64,000 nt of DNA, taken from contig CM077645.1 of assembly GCA_039707465.1 (NCBI GenBank), positions 60,265,850-60,329,849 on the forward strand, read 5' to 3'. This document shows, in pieces, positions 43,501 through 56,700 of the stretch (positions within the stretch are counted from its first letter, which is position 1; each line of letters opens with the position of its first letter). The position numbers and the translations under genes are program-made. The DNA is from Rhabdophis nuchalis (Eukaryota > Chordata > Lepidosauria > Squamata > Natricidae). The notes under the pieces were generated by a model. The model did not search any database. It saw nothing but the letters and a program-made list of their open reading frames with translations, and was not told where the DNA came from.

Positions 43501-46500
43501 CCTCCAGAGATCATCAACCAACGCGACCAATACCGTCTCGGTGCTATGCCCGGGCCGGAAGCTGGACTGGCGCGGATCTAGATAGTCTACTTCCTCCAGG
43601 TGACGGGGAAACTGTTGTGCCACCACACTCTCGACAACCTTCGCCAAAAAGGGAAGGTTGGAGACGGGACGGTAGTTGTTCAAAGTAGCTGGATCCAAGG
43701 AGGGCTTCTTAAGGAGGGGCCTCACCATCGCTTCTTTTAGGGGAGCAGGCAAGGCACCCTCACTCAAGGAAGCGTTGGCCACCTCCTGGAGCCAGCCTCG
43801 TGTCACCTCCCAGGATGCCAGTACAAGCCAGGAGGGACACGGGTCCAATAAACATGTGGTGGCTCGCAGTCGCCCACGTAACCTGTCCATATCCTCGGAA
43901 GTGACGGAGTCAAATTCCTCCCAAACAAGATCTCTCTCGTGGCATCCCACTGGGCCATGAATGGGGGGTAACTCGTTCTGTATCTGAGCGATTTTCTCCT
44001 GCAGAAAAGTCACAAATTCCTCTGCTCTACCCTGTAGCGGGGCTTCCCGCACCCTCTGTTGAAGGAGGGAGCGGGTCACCCTAAACAGGGCGGCAGGGCG
44101 GTTTTCTGCGGATGCTATGAGAGTAGCGCAATGATGACGTTTGGCTACTCTCAGCGCCACAATGTAAGTCCGTAAATGGGCTCTTACCTGTGTCCGGTCA
44201 GATTCAGAACGAGAAGACCTCCATCTACTCTCTAGGCATCTCTTGCGGCGTTTCATCACCCCCAGCTCCTTGGTAAACCAAGGAGCCAGGGTGTTCCGCC
44301 GCCGCAAGAGAGGCCGCAAGGGCGCGACCCGATCCAAGACTCCCGTGGTCGCACTATTCCATGCGGCCACGAGGTCCTCCATCGGGGCGCGGGTCAGGGG
44401 TACAGGAACTGGCCCAAGCGCTGTTTGGAACCCATCCGGGTCCATCAGGTGCCTGGGGCGGAACCAGATTGGTAACTCAGGTCCCGCCTCCCCGCGGAGG
44501 GGAGCAGCGGTCGGAAAGTCGAGCCGGAGAAGTGAGTGGTCTGTCCATGACAAGGGTGTAATGACTATGTCCCCTATACCCAGATCACTCGTCCATTGGC
44601 CTGAGACGAAGATGAGATCCGGTGTATGTCCACCCTCGTGAGTGGGGCCTTGAATTAGTTGGGTCAGGTCCATGGCCGTCATGGAAGCCATGAACTCCCG
44701 AGCTACCTCGGATGATTCGCCCAACGATGGCAGATTAAAGTCCCCCATGACTATAAGTCTGGGGGTCTCCACTGCCACCGTAGCGATCACCTCGAGGAGC
44801 TCGGGCAGGGCTGCTGCTACATAGCGGGGAGCCAGGTATACAACCAGCAAGCCCAACTGCCTCCCTAGGCCCCACTTCACACAAAGGGACTCACAACCGG
44901 TAGTCTGTGGCACAATGGTCTCTCTCGGCTCAAGACCTTCCTTTACAATGACCGCTACCCCACCACTCCTACCCAGGGCCCGAGGCTGATGAAAAGCGTG
45001 GTAACCTGGCGGGCACATTTCAACGAGGGGGAGTCCACCCTCGTGGCCCAACCAGGTCTCTGCAATTCCCACCAGGTCCGGCTCCCCTTCCGACACGAGG
45101 TCGTGAATGAGGGGGGCTTTGTTGGCAACGGACCTGGCGTTGCAGAACATCAGCCGCAGGCCCTGGCTCTGTACACCCTGGCCACCTAGCCTGCAGGGGT
45201 TGAGGCACTTGACCGTCTGTAGCCAACGGCCTCGTGTCCCCAACCGGGAGGATGACACTTGTCTCCCCTCGGACCTGCCTCTCCCCACGACCTTCTGGAT
45301 GGAAATGCCCTCTGTCGGAACGACTTGAATCTCCCCCCTCCTAACGGAACCTTCCGCTTCCCTCCGTCGCCCGCTGGCCTGGCCCTCTCTTCCCTCACCC
45401 GCCTCAACCTGACTATACCCTCCCTCCTCCCTGGTACCCCCTAAAATAGTCATTAATTTAAAAATTAAAAAACCCCTATGTAATGTAATGTCATGTAATG
45501 TTTGATTTGATTTGATTTGATTGCACTTTTATACCGCACCTCTCTCCCCAATGGGACTCAGAGCAGTGCATAGGGAAAGTAAAAAACCAAGCATACAAAC
45601 CATAATAAATACATACAAATGCTAAAATATAAATTAAATCCAATAACCTGTGCTAAAATGTAAATTTTAGCTTAAAATCACTAAGTAAATCTGTGAGGGG
45701 TGACCTCGAAGGTCTAAGCTAGGCCAGCTAGATGGAAAAAATGAGTTTTGAGTAACTGGCGGAAGAGGCGAAGGTCCGTGGTGGTAGAATGTTCCCATTC
45801 TTTCTTTCAAATAATCTTCTATCACAAAAGTGCCTACCATCTCTAATAAATCAATGTATAATATTTAATTTTGTGTGACTTTATTAAAACTATTCAGGTT
45901 TTAGGTGTAAATTTCAAAATTAAATAATAGAGTAGTTTTAAATAATAGAGTAGTGATCTAGGTATTAATACTTAATTGTAGTAGCAAGTTTGATATTGCT
46001 AACCCAGGTTAATTAACCTAGATTCAAGTTTGAAATTCAACTGTAGAAACTGAAGATTTAAAGAAGACACAGATTTTCAGCAGAGAGTTTTAAAAAGCTG
46101 ATCAAATAGACATACCATTTGAATCTCTTGAAGAACTGATGGTTTCCAAACTAAGGCATCTGTTTGGTTATCAATGAACTTGACAGCAACAAGAATACCC
46201 TGAAACAAAACAAAAAATGATCAAACAAAAGGTTAGAAGAAGAAAAGCTTATATTTTGTTTGATTTAACATAGAAATCATCTTGGAATAGTGGTGCACTG
46301 TCTTAGAACTGAAACATCACTTGCAGATGGGCAAGTAGAAGTTCCTACTTAGTGGAGTGACTAGTAGATACTATCTATTATTATTAGATATCTCCTTTAT
46401 CTGTTTCTGTTCAACATCTATATGAAGATACTAGGGTAATCCTATGTTGACTCAAACAATATACTGATTATGCTCTGCTAGACATGTCACTCCCAGGCTG

Positions 46501-48141
46501 AACAGGTGCTGTTACTGAAGTGCTGACACAATGCCTGGTGGCTTTTATGATTTGGATGGGGAAGAAAGGTTGACTTAATCCCTACAAGGCAAAATGATTT
46601 GGGATTGAGGGTCTGTTAGGATATTCAGCCTTATATTGGGTTGACAATATATATGAGCCTATGTTCTTAAAGAGTCCATGTAGCTTTAAGAACTATGTGC
46701 TGGATTCTGATTGGCTGTGCTTCTCAGCTCTACCATAAAGCAAGCTCAGAATCACAGTTCATTCCCTTTTTTTGATTCCCTTTGATTTCCTGTTCTTACT
46801 GTTTGCCGTCTGAGAATCTGAAGCTGAATATTGAAGAAGGAGGAGTATTTGTTTTGCATCACTGTAAGATAACTCTGTGTTGGGTGAAGGACTGTTATTG
46901 TTTGAGAAGTTAGTCGGAAGAAGTATTTTAGTTGCTACAAAGTGAAGACTATTTATTTTTTTACTATCACTGTTTTAGAGTTTGTTTGTGGTTACAGCAA
47001 TGTATCTCTTTACTGTTCGGTGAATTACACTATTCCGCATTTATTTCCAAACACTGGTTACGGGACCAGAGTTGTAACACTGGTTCTGAACCCAGAATTG
47101 TTAACAGGGTCCAAGAATTTTAGGGACATTTTTTTTTAAATTAAATTTATATCCCGCACTTCTACTATAAAAGGACCCAGGGCGGTGCACAGGAAATTAA
47201 AAGTCAATACAAATATACAAATACACCATTTACTAAAACCCTTATTAAACTTAAGTTACTCTGTGCTAAAAAACATTTTCAAATCATCTAATTAAAATTT
47301 ACAGCTAATGAAAAGTCCAAATCGGGTGGTTATGATAGGCCAGCTTGTTGAAATAAAAGCGTTTTGAGATGCTGGCAGAAAAGGCGGAGTTCCGAGGTAG
47401 TGCGGAGTTTGGGGGGCATGTCGTTCCAGAGGGTAGGACCCGCCACAGAGAAGGCCCTTCCCCTGGGTGTCGCCAACCGGCATTGCCCGGCCGACGGCAC
47501 CCGGAGAAGGCCCTCTCTATGGGAGCGGATCGGTCGGAGGGATGTATGGGGCAGGAGATGGTCTCGCATGTAACTAGGCCCCGAGCCATGGAGCGCTTTA
47601 AAGATGGTAGTCAACACCTTGAAGCGCACCCGAAAGGCCACAGGTAGCCAGTGCAGCTCGTGCAGGAGAGGTGTTACATGGGACTGCCTTGCGGCTCCCA
47701 TGACCACCCGCGCGGCTGCATTCTGGATTAGCTGTAATCTTCGAGTGCACCTCAAGGGGAGCCTCATGTAGAGAGTGTTACAATAATCCAGCCGAGACGT
47801 CATGAGTGCTTGAGTGACTGTGCGAAGGGCAGCTCGGTCCAGTAAGGGGCGCAATTGGCGTACCAAGCATACCTGGTAAAACGCCCCCCTGGCCATGGCT
47901 GTCACATGCTCCTCCATGGGCAGCCGGGAATCCAGGAGGACACCCAAATTGCGCGCCCTCTCATACTTATTTCTTTAAGTATGACATATTTCACCTAATG
48001 ACAGCTGTGATGTCTGACCATAATGGGTAATCTCAGTTAGGGTCATATTCTGAACACTACCTGTAGTACCCCAAATTTAATTACTTCACAATTTAATTAC
48101 TTCGAGTCCCCTTGGGGAGAGAGAGCGGGATATAAATTAAA

Positions 48142-48176
<35 letters not shown>

Positions 48177-50720
48177 AATATTCTAAACCCAGAAAAATTC
48201 TGCTTTAATATTTCAGAACCACTGGATCATGAGCTTCTTAAGTGACATCTCAATGCAATAAAAACTTTTACTTTTGTAAGTTTTAATTTGCTGTTGTTTT
48301 AAATGTTAGTGTGCAAAAACTTCAACTTAACTGTATTTTACACAATGTAATAAGAGTCCAGGTTTTATAAAAATCTGTTCCATAGAAAAAAGACATCTCT
48401 AGTAACTTCAGAAAACTATATTTTAAAAAACTACTATATTTTCTCCAAATATAAAATTTGTAATCTGAAGTGAGTAGAAAATGTAATATTTTTATATAAA
48501 AGCACAGTAAAAATGAGTAGCAACATTATTGCTCAGTAGTTATTGTAAAACATGGTCATCTTCTCAAGAGAAAGTCACATTTATGAGAATTAAGCTAAAC
48601 ATACCTAAATAATTAATAGAAATTGAAGACAGCATTTACTACAGGTAATGCTTGCTTGACGACTGTTCAAAGTTATTAAAGCCTTGGAAAGGATGCCTGT
48701 AAAGTACTTCCTACTATCATAAAATATTGTGCTCCCCTCCTGCCTACGGTCACATGACTATATTTCAAGAACTCGGCAATTGGTTTTATTTAGGACCATT
48801 TGCAGCAACCACAGTCATGTGACCATAAAATTCTTCAGCTGAAAACAAAAAAAAAGCCCATTGGATTTCTGGATGCATTTAACGACCAGTTTCTCTTAAT
48901 AATCACATGGCTCACTTAACAACAGCTTTAAGACCATGGTAAAAATGGTTGTAAAATTGATTTAGATCACGTACTGCCCGGCTTTGGTCCTTACTTATGA
49001 CCAAAATCCTGGGCCAAATTGTGTTTGTAAATTGAGGACTACCTATAGTACTTAGAAACTGCAGGAGAACCCTAGAAAAATATCAAAATGCAGTGATGGA
49101 ACAAAACTAATTTAAACTTTTTTAAAGTTCTTAAATTTTCAAAAATATATTTTACAGGTCTATTAGATGTAAAACATTTCATGGAATGAAATGTGTCCTG
49201 GGAAAAATCAGCAGGGCTAAGACAGTCATTCAGAAAATATATTTCATATATCTAGGTAGTTCTTGATTTGCAACTACAACTGGGACCAGAACTGTTGCTA
49301 AGTGATGCAGTTATTAAGTGAGTCATGCCCAACTTCACTAGTTTTTTTGCCATAGTTAAACAATTCATATGATTGTTAAGCAAATCTGACTTTGTCCATT
49401 GACTTTGCTTGCTGGAAGCTTCCTGGTAAGGTCCCAAATAGTGATCATGTGACCCTGGGATGACGCAATCATATAAATAAATGCTCGTTTCCAATTATTC
49501 TAATTCTGATCATTTTACCACAGAGACACTGCATCAGTTGTAAGTGCGAGGACCAATCTTAAGTCACCTTTTTAATCATATCTTTGTTGATGATTTGTAT
49601 GACCATTAAATAAATGATTGTAAATCAAGGACTACATGTACAATTATAAAAATGAAGGAAGTTTCTTCAATTCAAAAAAAGCATCTGTATTTTTTCTTAG
49701 GCTTGAACAATTGTTTTGAAAGAAATTCAAGATCATGTCCCTTCACTGCATTTCATAAACTGCCTAAGTGAGAAGGACAGGTAGAAATACAATAAAAATA
49801 AATAAATAATCTGTCTGTGTACAGCCAATTAAAATACTTTGCAGAAATAAAGTAACCAATAATTTTTATTTGGGTGGTATACAGTTCTACATTGCATTTA
49901 CATAAGTCTAATAACTTCATTTAATTCCAATTTCTATAAAGCTAATCAAATAAAGATGTCTTCCCATTCCTATCTATTATCCCATAGTCTGTATTTTATA
50001 CTGCTGGGCAGCTTGTGCTTTGTAAATAATGGAAATACTATTAAGCACAATAGAAATTAAACAGATGCACTCTTATTTCATAATGCATCTACTGTAGTTG
50101 GGATATTTATATATCCCATACCTGACATCTGTCTGTCTGTCTTTCTGTCTAGCTATCTAGCTATCTAGCTATCTAGCTATCTAATCTACATACCTGATAC
50201 AATCCTACTGTAGTGAAAAAATCTTCTTTTCCTTGTTTGTCTTTCAGTGAGGAATAATTACTGCTGGAGATAAACAAATGAGCCCCAACATTTTCAGTTT
50301 CTTCAGGTTCTGATATGCTTGCTTGAGGCAGATCACATTTTTCCTTTCAAAGTGAATGTAAAATGTTATATTGGGGATTCTAATGTCAAAACAAATCTTC
50401 AACGATCATCAAAAAATTACTCTTCTAGACAATATTTGTGAGCATAGAAAAAAAATATAACCCACCCTATCAAGATAAAAATTGATTTTAGAAAACCCAA
50501 AACAATGTTATTGAGTCTTCCCTCCAATGATATCAGAAACTTTTGGTTTCTTTCCATATCTGAACTAGAAAAAGAAGTAAGACTACCATTGATTTTTCTA
50601 AATACATTCCTTCCAATGCATTTAATGGAATGGATGGCATCGATAAGAATAATTAGAATGGACCTCATATTTCTGTTTCAGTTGTAGTTGAATGTGTGCT
50701 AATTTTCCCTTACTTGTGTC

Positions 50721-50756
<36 letters not shown>

Positions 50757-53700
50757 CAACAATAGCAATAGCAATAGCAATAGCAATAGCAATAACAATA
50801 ACAATAACAATAACAATAACAACAACAACAACAACAATAATAATAATAATAATAATAATTTTATTTATAACCCGCTCTCTCTCCCCGAAGGGACTCGAGG
50901 CGGGGCACAGGGAATTAAAAAACAGTTAAAACAGACAAAATACAAAATTAAAAACAAATTAAACTTGCCCTGCGCTAAAAACTCCTCTAAAACTAAACTA
51001 TCCCTAAAACCCCCCTAGACAATTTAAAATTTAAATTACCCTAGGCCAGCCAAGCAGAAGAAATGCATTTTTAATTGCTGTCGGAAGGAGCGAAGGTCTG
51101 TAGTTGTTCTGATTTCGGGGGGAAGGTCGTTCCAGAGGGTTGGGCCCACCACAGAGAAGGCCCTTCCCCTGGGCGCCGCCCGCTGGCACAGCCTAGTGGA
51201 CGGCACCCGGAGAAGTCCCTCTCTGTGGGAGCGAATCGGCCGCAGGGAGGTATGGGGTAGAATGTGATCCCGCAGATAGCTAGGTCCCGTGCCATGGAGC
51301 ACTTTAAAGATGATAACTAACACCTTGAAGCGCACCCGAAAGACGACAGGCAGCCAATGCAGCTCGCGCAGGAGCGGTGTTACATGGGAGAACCTGGAGG
51401 TTCCCATAACAATAGCTGTGTTAGACAAGTATGACTTCTCCAGCATTCATCATTAGGGCATGTAATAGTTTACCTTATTATTATTAAGAAAACTGATATC
51501 CTCATAGTTAATTCTCCATCCAGTATCACCGATTTGCTTTTGAAAGTTGCCTTTATAGATCTTCATAAATATTGTCACACCTATGGTCCCCAGTATGGTT
51601 ATTATCAGGAGAACAATCATAACAATCAGAGCTATACCTTCTAATGACAAAAAATAGTACAGGTCATTATGGGATAGGCAGAATGAGTGCAGTCATAGTG
51701 AAGCACATCATTTGATACAAAATTATGAATTATGTTTTAGAAATCTCAGTACAACAAATATATCAAACAATTCTTTCTTGTTATAAAAAGAGATTTTAGT
51801 ATCTAGACTTTATCAAGGCAATGAGAATTATGGATAAAATCTTTCTCTATTGGTTAGGAATAGCTAAAATAATTATTAGAGAACTTTGGAAGAATGAAAC
51901 TGATTTGCAGCAACAATATGTCATATTAGTCAACATTTTCCAGATGTTACTGGATTCCGGTTCCTACCAGATTCAATTAGTACCACCAATTACCATAATT
52001 CAACATTATTTGATGCTATCCCCAATCAGATGCAATTTAATTTTTAATATTAGCAATCTTTCTTTTTTTTAAAGATAGGAATTTAATTCAATGGTCCAAT
52101 CTACAATAAAATCTAGAATAGGATTCATATATATAGTATAAGGTGCAAGTAAACATCACACTCACTGGTAGCTTGAATTTTACAGTGCTCATTGTGAAAT
52201 CCACAAACTGGTTTGTCGTTAGGGATTTCTCCGTTTGACCAACCAATATAGTTAACGTCTACAGTGGGACTGAAGGTAGTAAAAGAAGATAAAGATTAAC
52301 ATTAAAGGTCAGTTATATTTTTTACAGAAATATCTTATTTTTATTATTTACTATTAATATTCTAAACTTGTTGTGAATAAACTCATACTTTAAAAAGTAA
52401 CATTTATGTATTATATTATTTTTTTGTCACAATATTTTTTTCTTTTTTATATGTTTAATAAAATTAAACATATAAATAAAATGTGTATGAATCATAGTTC
52501 AAATAGAATGGGATTTATGAGCACTACTTTCCAGTAAATGTGCCAGTAATTACTAAACATATGGAAGACAAGAGAGAGTGAAGGAGGAGACAGAGACACT
52601 CTTTGTTAGTCCAACTTACCTATCCAGCCAGTTTGGGTGAGAGGCATTTAATGCATGGAGAACACCAGAAAATGATATGATGCAGAATGGACTGGATAGT
52701 TGAGTAAATATCTCAAAAACACAATGTCAAGCAACTTTCTTATTATTACCAAGAAAACTATATGGACATGTTCATGAGCTCAGCTTGAAAGAGACTTGAA
52801 TAGATTCTGAACTCATAGAAAAAGCAATCCATGAAAAGCAAGGGTCATATTGCTCTAACTATAAAAAGAACTATGGTTCTGACTGAAGTTTGTACTTAGG
52901 GAATATATACAGGCTGAAATACCTTAATGTTCTTCTGTAGGTATCAAAATTAAGAACAGGAATGAAGTGAGTAGAATTTCCAGATTCCTGAAGATCATAC
53001 ACAGAATAATCCATTTTTCTTTCACCCAATTCATCAATGTGCACAGGACCAGTGATGCCTAAATAACAGACATTTTAAATACAGATGCTTAAACATTTGT
53101 TTTATACCCCATTTCCCTAGGACAATCTTCTGAATCTTCAAAATCTGCATAGATTTTCAGTAATAGTATTAATCAGTAAAGCAATCAGAAAAATGAATTG
53201 CTTTATTACTTCTGCATTTAAAAACAGTCTGATTCAAACAGCATGTGCTTAGTGAGAAAAAGATCTCTTTCCAGATCAGATTCTCCCGATTTTGCATTTG
53301 GTTCTGCTTACATTTGATATTCAATACCTCAATTGGGCAATATGGCTATAAAAATATTCCCATTCTTGTTTATATGGAGATCCCTTAGAAATTCTTCTTC
53401 TTTCAGATATGATCTTCACATGACACAGTTACTCATGATATGCTTAAATTGAGTTTACTCAACCTGCTGTCTGGGTTTGCATAAGATACTATAAACTAAC
53501 CACATAGATTAGTTTAGACACCATCCCAGCATCTTTGTATTTTGTGTTTGGGTAACCATAGCCAAATTTGTTGTATTATTGTCCCTGTCAACATACAATG
53601 ACTGAAATCTTAAATCACAAGCTTACCATACAGAAGGGTTTTATTATAGCCTTTTAAAGTGTTGATTAATGCCCTTCCATCAAGGAAATCCTTTTTGTCT

Positions 53701-56700
53701 TCTGACATTTCTTTTACAGTTGATGCATAAAGCAAAACAGCATCATGAAGGTATGCAGCATAAGAATTTAACTGAAAAAAGATACAATATATGAAACAGT
53801 TTGGACTTCTGAGGGGAAAGGGGCAGAGGTGGGTTTCAGCTGGTGTGGTCTGGTACGCATGGACCGGTGCCAGAAATCTGGCATGCATTTGTGTATCGGG
53901 CCTCCCTCCCCTGGTCTGCCCTCCTTCCTTCCCGCACTGCAGGCATGAACATCCCTCAGATTACAGTGAGGTGAAGCACCCTCAGGCATATTCTGCTGAC
54001 CTTGGGCAGCCAAGGCGGGTGAGTGAGTGGGTGGGAAGCTCCAAAAGTCCAGCAAGAAGGAGAGGGGCACCTAGCAGGTGGCGACCGCAGCTTCCCTTCC
54101 AGCCTACAAAGCCACATTCAGCCCACTCCACTCCGGGAGATGCTTTTCTGGCTGGTTGCCAAAACTTTCCATTTTAAACTTTCCATTTCAATGAGAATTT
54201 AAGAAATTTTAGAAAAATTCTCATTGAAATGGAAAGGTCACCTGGTGGGTATTACGGAGACCTGGTTGGGCCACAAGGGAGGATTACCTCTCGTGGAAAT
54301 GTGCCCACCAGGTTACCGAGCATTTCATCAACCGCGGGCCCTAGCCATGGGTGGGGGGGTGGCAGTTATTGTTAAGGAAGGTCTTGAGCCGAGAGAGACC
54401 ACTGTGCCACAGACTACCGTTTGTGAGTCCCTCTGCGTGAAGTGGGGCCTAGGGAGGCAGTTGGGCTTGCTGATTGTGTACCTGGATCCCCGCTACGTAT
54501 CAGCAGAGCTGCCCGAGCTCCTCGAGGTGGTCACTGAGGTGGCGGTTGAGACCCCCAGACTTTTAGTCATGGGGATTTCAACCTGCCATCGGTAGGCGAG
54601 ACATCCGTGGTAGCTTGGGAGTTCATGGCCTCCATGATGGCCATGGACCTGACCCAGGTAATTCAGGGCCCCACACATGAGAGAGGACACATACTGGATC
54701 TAATTTTTGTCTCTGGCCAGTGGATGAGTGATCTTGGAGTAGGGGATTTAGCCATCGTACCCCTGTCATAGTCGGATCACTCACTTCTCTAGCTCGACCT
54801 TCCTACCGCTAAACCACACCGCGGGGAGGCAGAACCAGAAATTCCTAGATGGTTCCACCCCTGATGGACCCTAAGAGATTCCAGATGGAGCTTGGGCCAT
54901 TACCTGTGACCTTGACACGCGCCCCGACTGAGGACCTAGTGGCTGCATGGAATATTGCGGCCACAGGGGCCTTGGACCAGGTCGCACCCTTGCGGCCTCT
55001 CACGCGGCGTCGAGCCACCCAGGCTCCTTAGTTTTCCAAGGAGCTGAGGGTGATGAAACGCGGCAAGAGATGCCTAGAGAGGAGATGGAGAACCACTCGG
55101 TCCGAATCTGACCGAACACAGGTAAGATCCCATTTGAAGACATACCTAGTGGCGATAAGAGTGGCCAAACGTCATCATTGTGCCACTCTTATCACATCCG
55201 AAGACAACCGCCCTGCCACCCTATTTGGGGTGACCCGCTCCCTCCTTCAACAGAGGCTGCAGGAAGCCCCTCTGCAGGGCAGAGCAGAGGAAGTTGGAGA
55301 GTATCTGCAAGATAAAATCGCTCAGATTCGGAGCGAGTTGGCCTCCATTGAGAGTGGTCTGGAGGGATTGTCAGAGGAAGGTCTTGAGACAGTTTTATGG
55401 GATGAGTTCGACTCTGTTACTTCCAAAGATATGGACAGGTTACAGAAGCGACTGAGGACCACCACATGTTTATTGGACCCGTGTCCCTCCTGGCTTATAC
55501 TGGCATCCTGGGAGGTTACACGAGGCTGGCTCCAGGAAGTAGTGAATGCTTCGTTGAGTGAGGGGTTCTTGCCAGCCGCATTGAAAGAAGCAGTGCTGAG
55601 ACCCCTCCTCAAGAAGCCTTCTCTGGACCCAGCATTGTTAGTAAATTATCATCTGATCTCCAACCTTCACTTTTTGGCGAAGGCTGTAGAGAATGTGGTG
55701 GCACAACAGTTTCCCCGTTGAGGAAATTGATTATCTGGACCCGCGCCAGTCCGGCTTCCAACCCGGCACAGCACCGAGACGGCATTGGTCGCGTTGGTGG
55801 ATGATCTCTGGAGGGCCAGGGATGGGGGTTGTTCCTCCATCCTGGTCCTATTAGACCTCTCAGCAGCTTTCGATACCATTGACCATGGTATCCTATTGCA
55901 TCGACTGGAGGGGTTGGGCGTGAGGGGCACCGTTTTACGGTGGTTCTCCTCCTACCTCTCCGGTTGGTCACAATTTGTGTTGGTAGGGGGGCAGAGGTCA
56001 ACCTCGAGACCCCTCACATGTGGGGTGCCTCAGGAGTCGGTCCTCTCGCCGCTCCTGTTTAACACATATATGAAGCCGCTGGGTGAGATCATTCATGGTT
56101 TTGGGGTAGAATACCACCTGTACGCTGATGATACACAGCTGTACATATCTACCCCAAACCACCCCAACGATGCTGTTGAAGTGATGTCCCGGTGTCTGGA
56201 AGCCGTACTGGTCTGGATGGGAAGTAACAAACTCCGACTCAACCCATCCAAGACCGAGTGGCTGTGGTTTCTGACGTCCCGGTACAACCATCACTGGCCA
56301 TTGGGGGTGAACATCTAGCCTCCGTGAATAGGGCATGCAACCTAGGCATCCTCCTGGATTCCCGGCTGCCCATGGAAGATCATCTGATGGCCGTGGCCAG
56401 GGGGGCTTTTTACCAGGTTCGCCTGGTACGCCAGTTGCGCCCCCTACTAGACCGGGACGCCCTTCGCACAGTCACTCACGCACTTGTGATATCCCGTCTA
56501 GACTACTGTAATGCTGTTTACATGGGGCTTCCCTTGAGGTGTACCCGAAGACTACAGCTAGTTCAGAATGCGGGCGCGCGGGGAATCTTGGGAGCCTCAA
56601 GGCATTCCCACATAACACCACTCCTGCGTGAGCTGCACCGGCTGCCTGTGGCCTTTCAGGTGCGCTTCAAGGTGTTGATTACCATCTTCAAAGCGCTCCA

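Noticed and set aside
42871..45444. Plus-strand frames up to 169 codons over the L2 element
   Set aside because: Antisense shadows of the minus-strand L2 ORF2, which has the recognisable domains.
50622..51018. Poly-Leu and poly-Asn frames
   Set aside because: Translation of the compound AAT/AAC repeat that forms the L2 tail.
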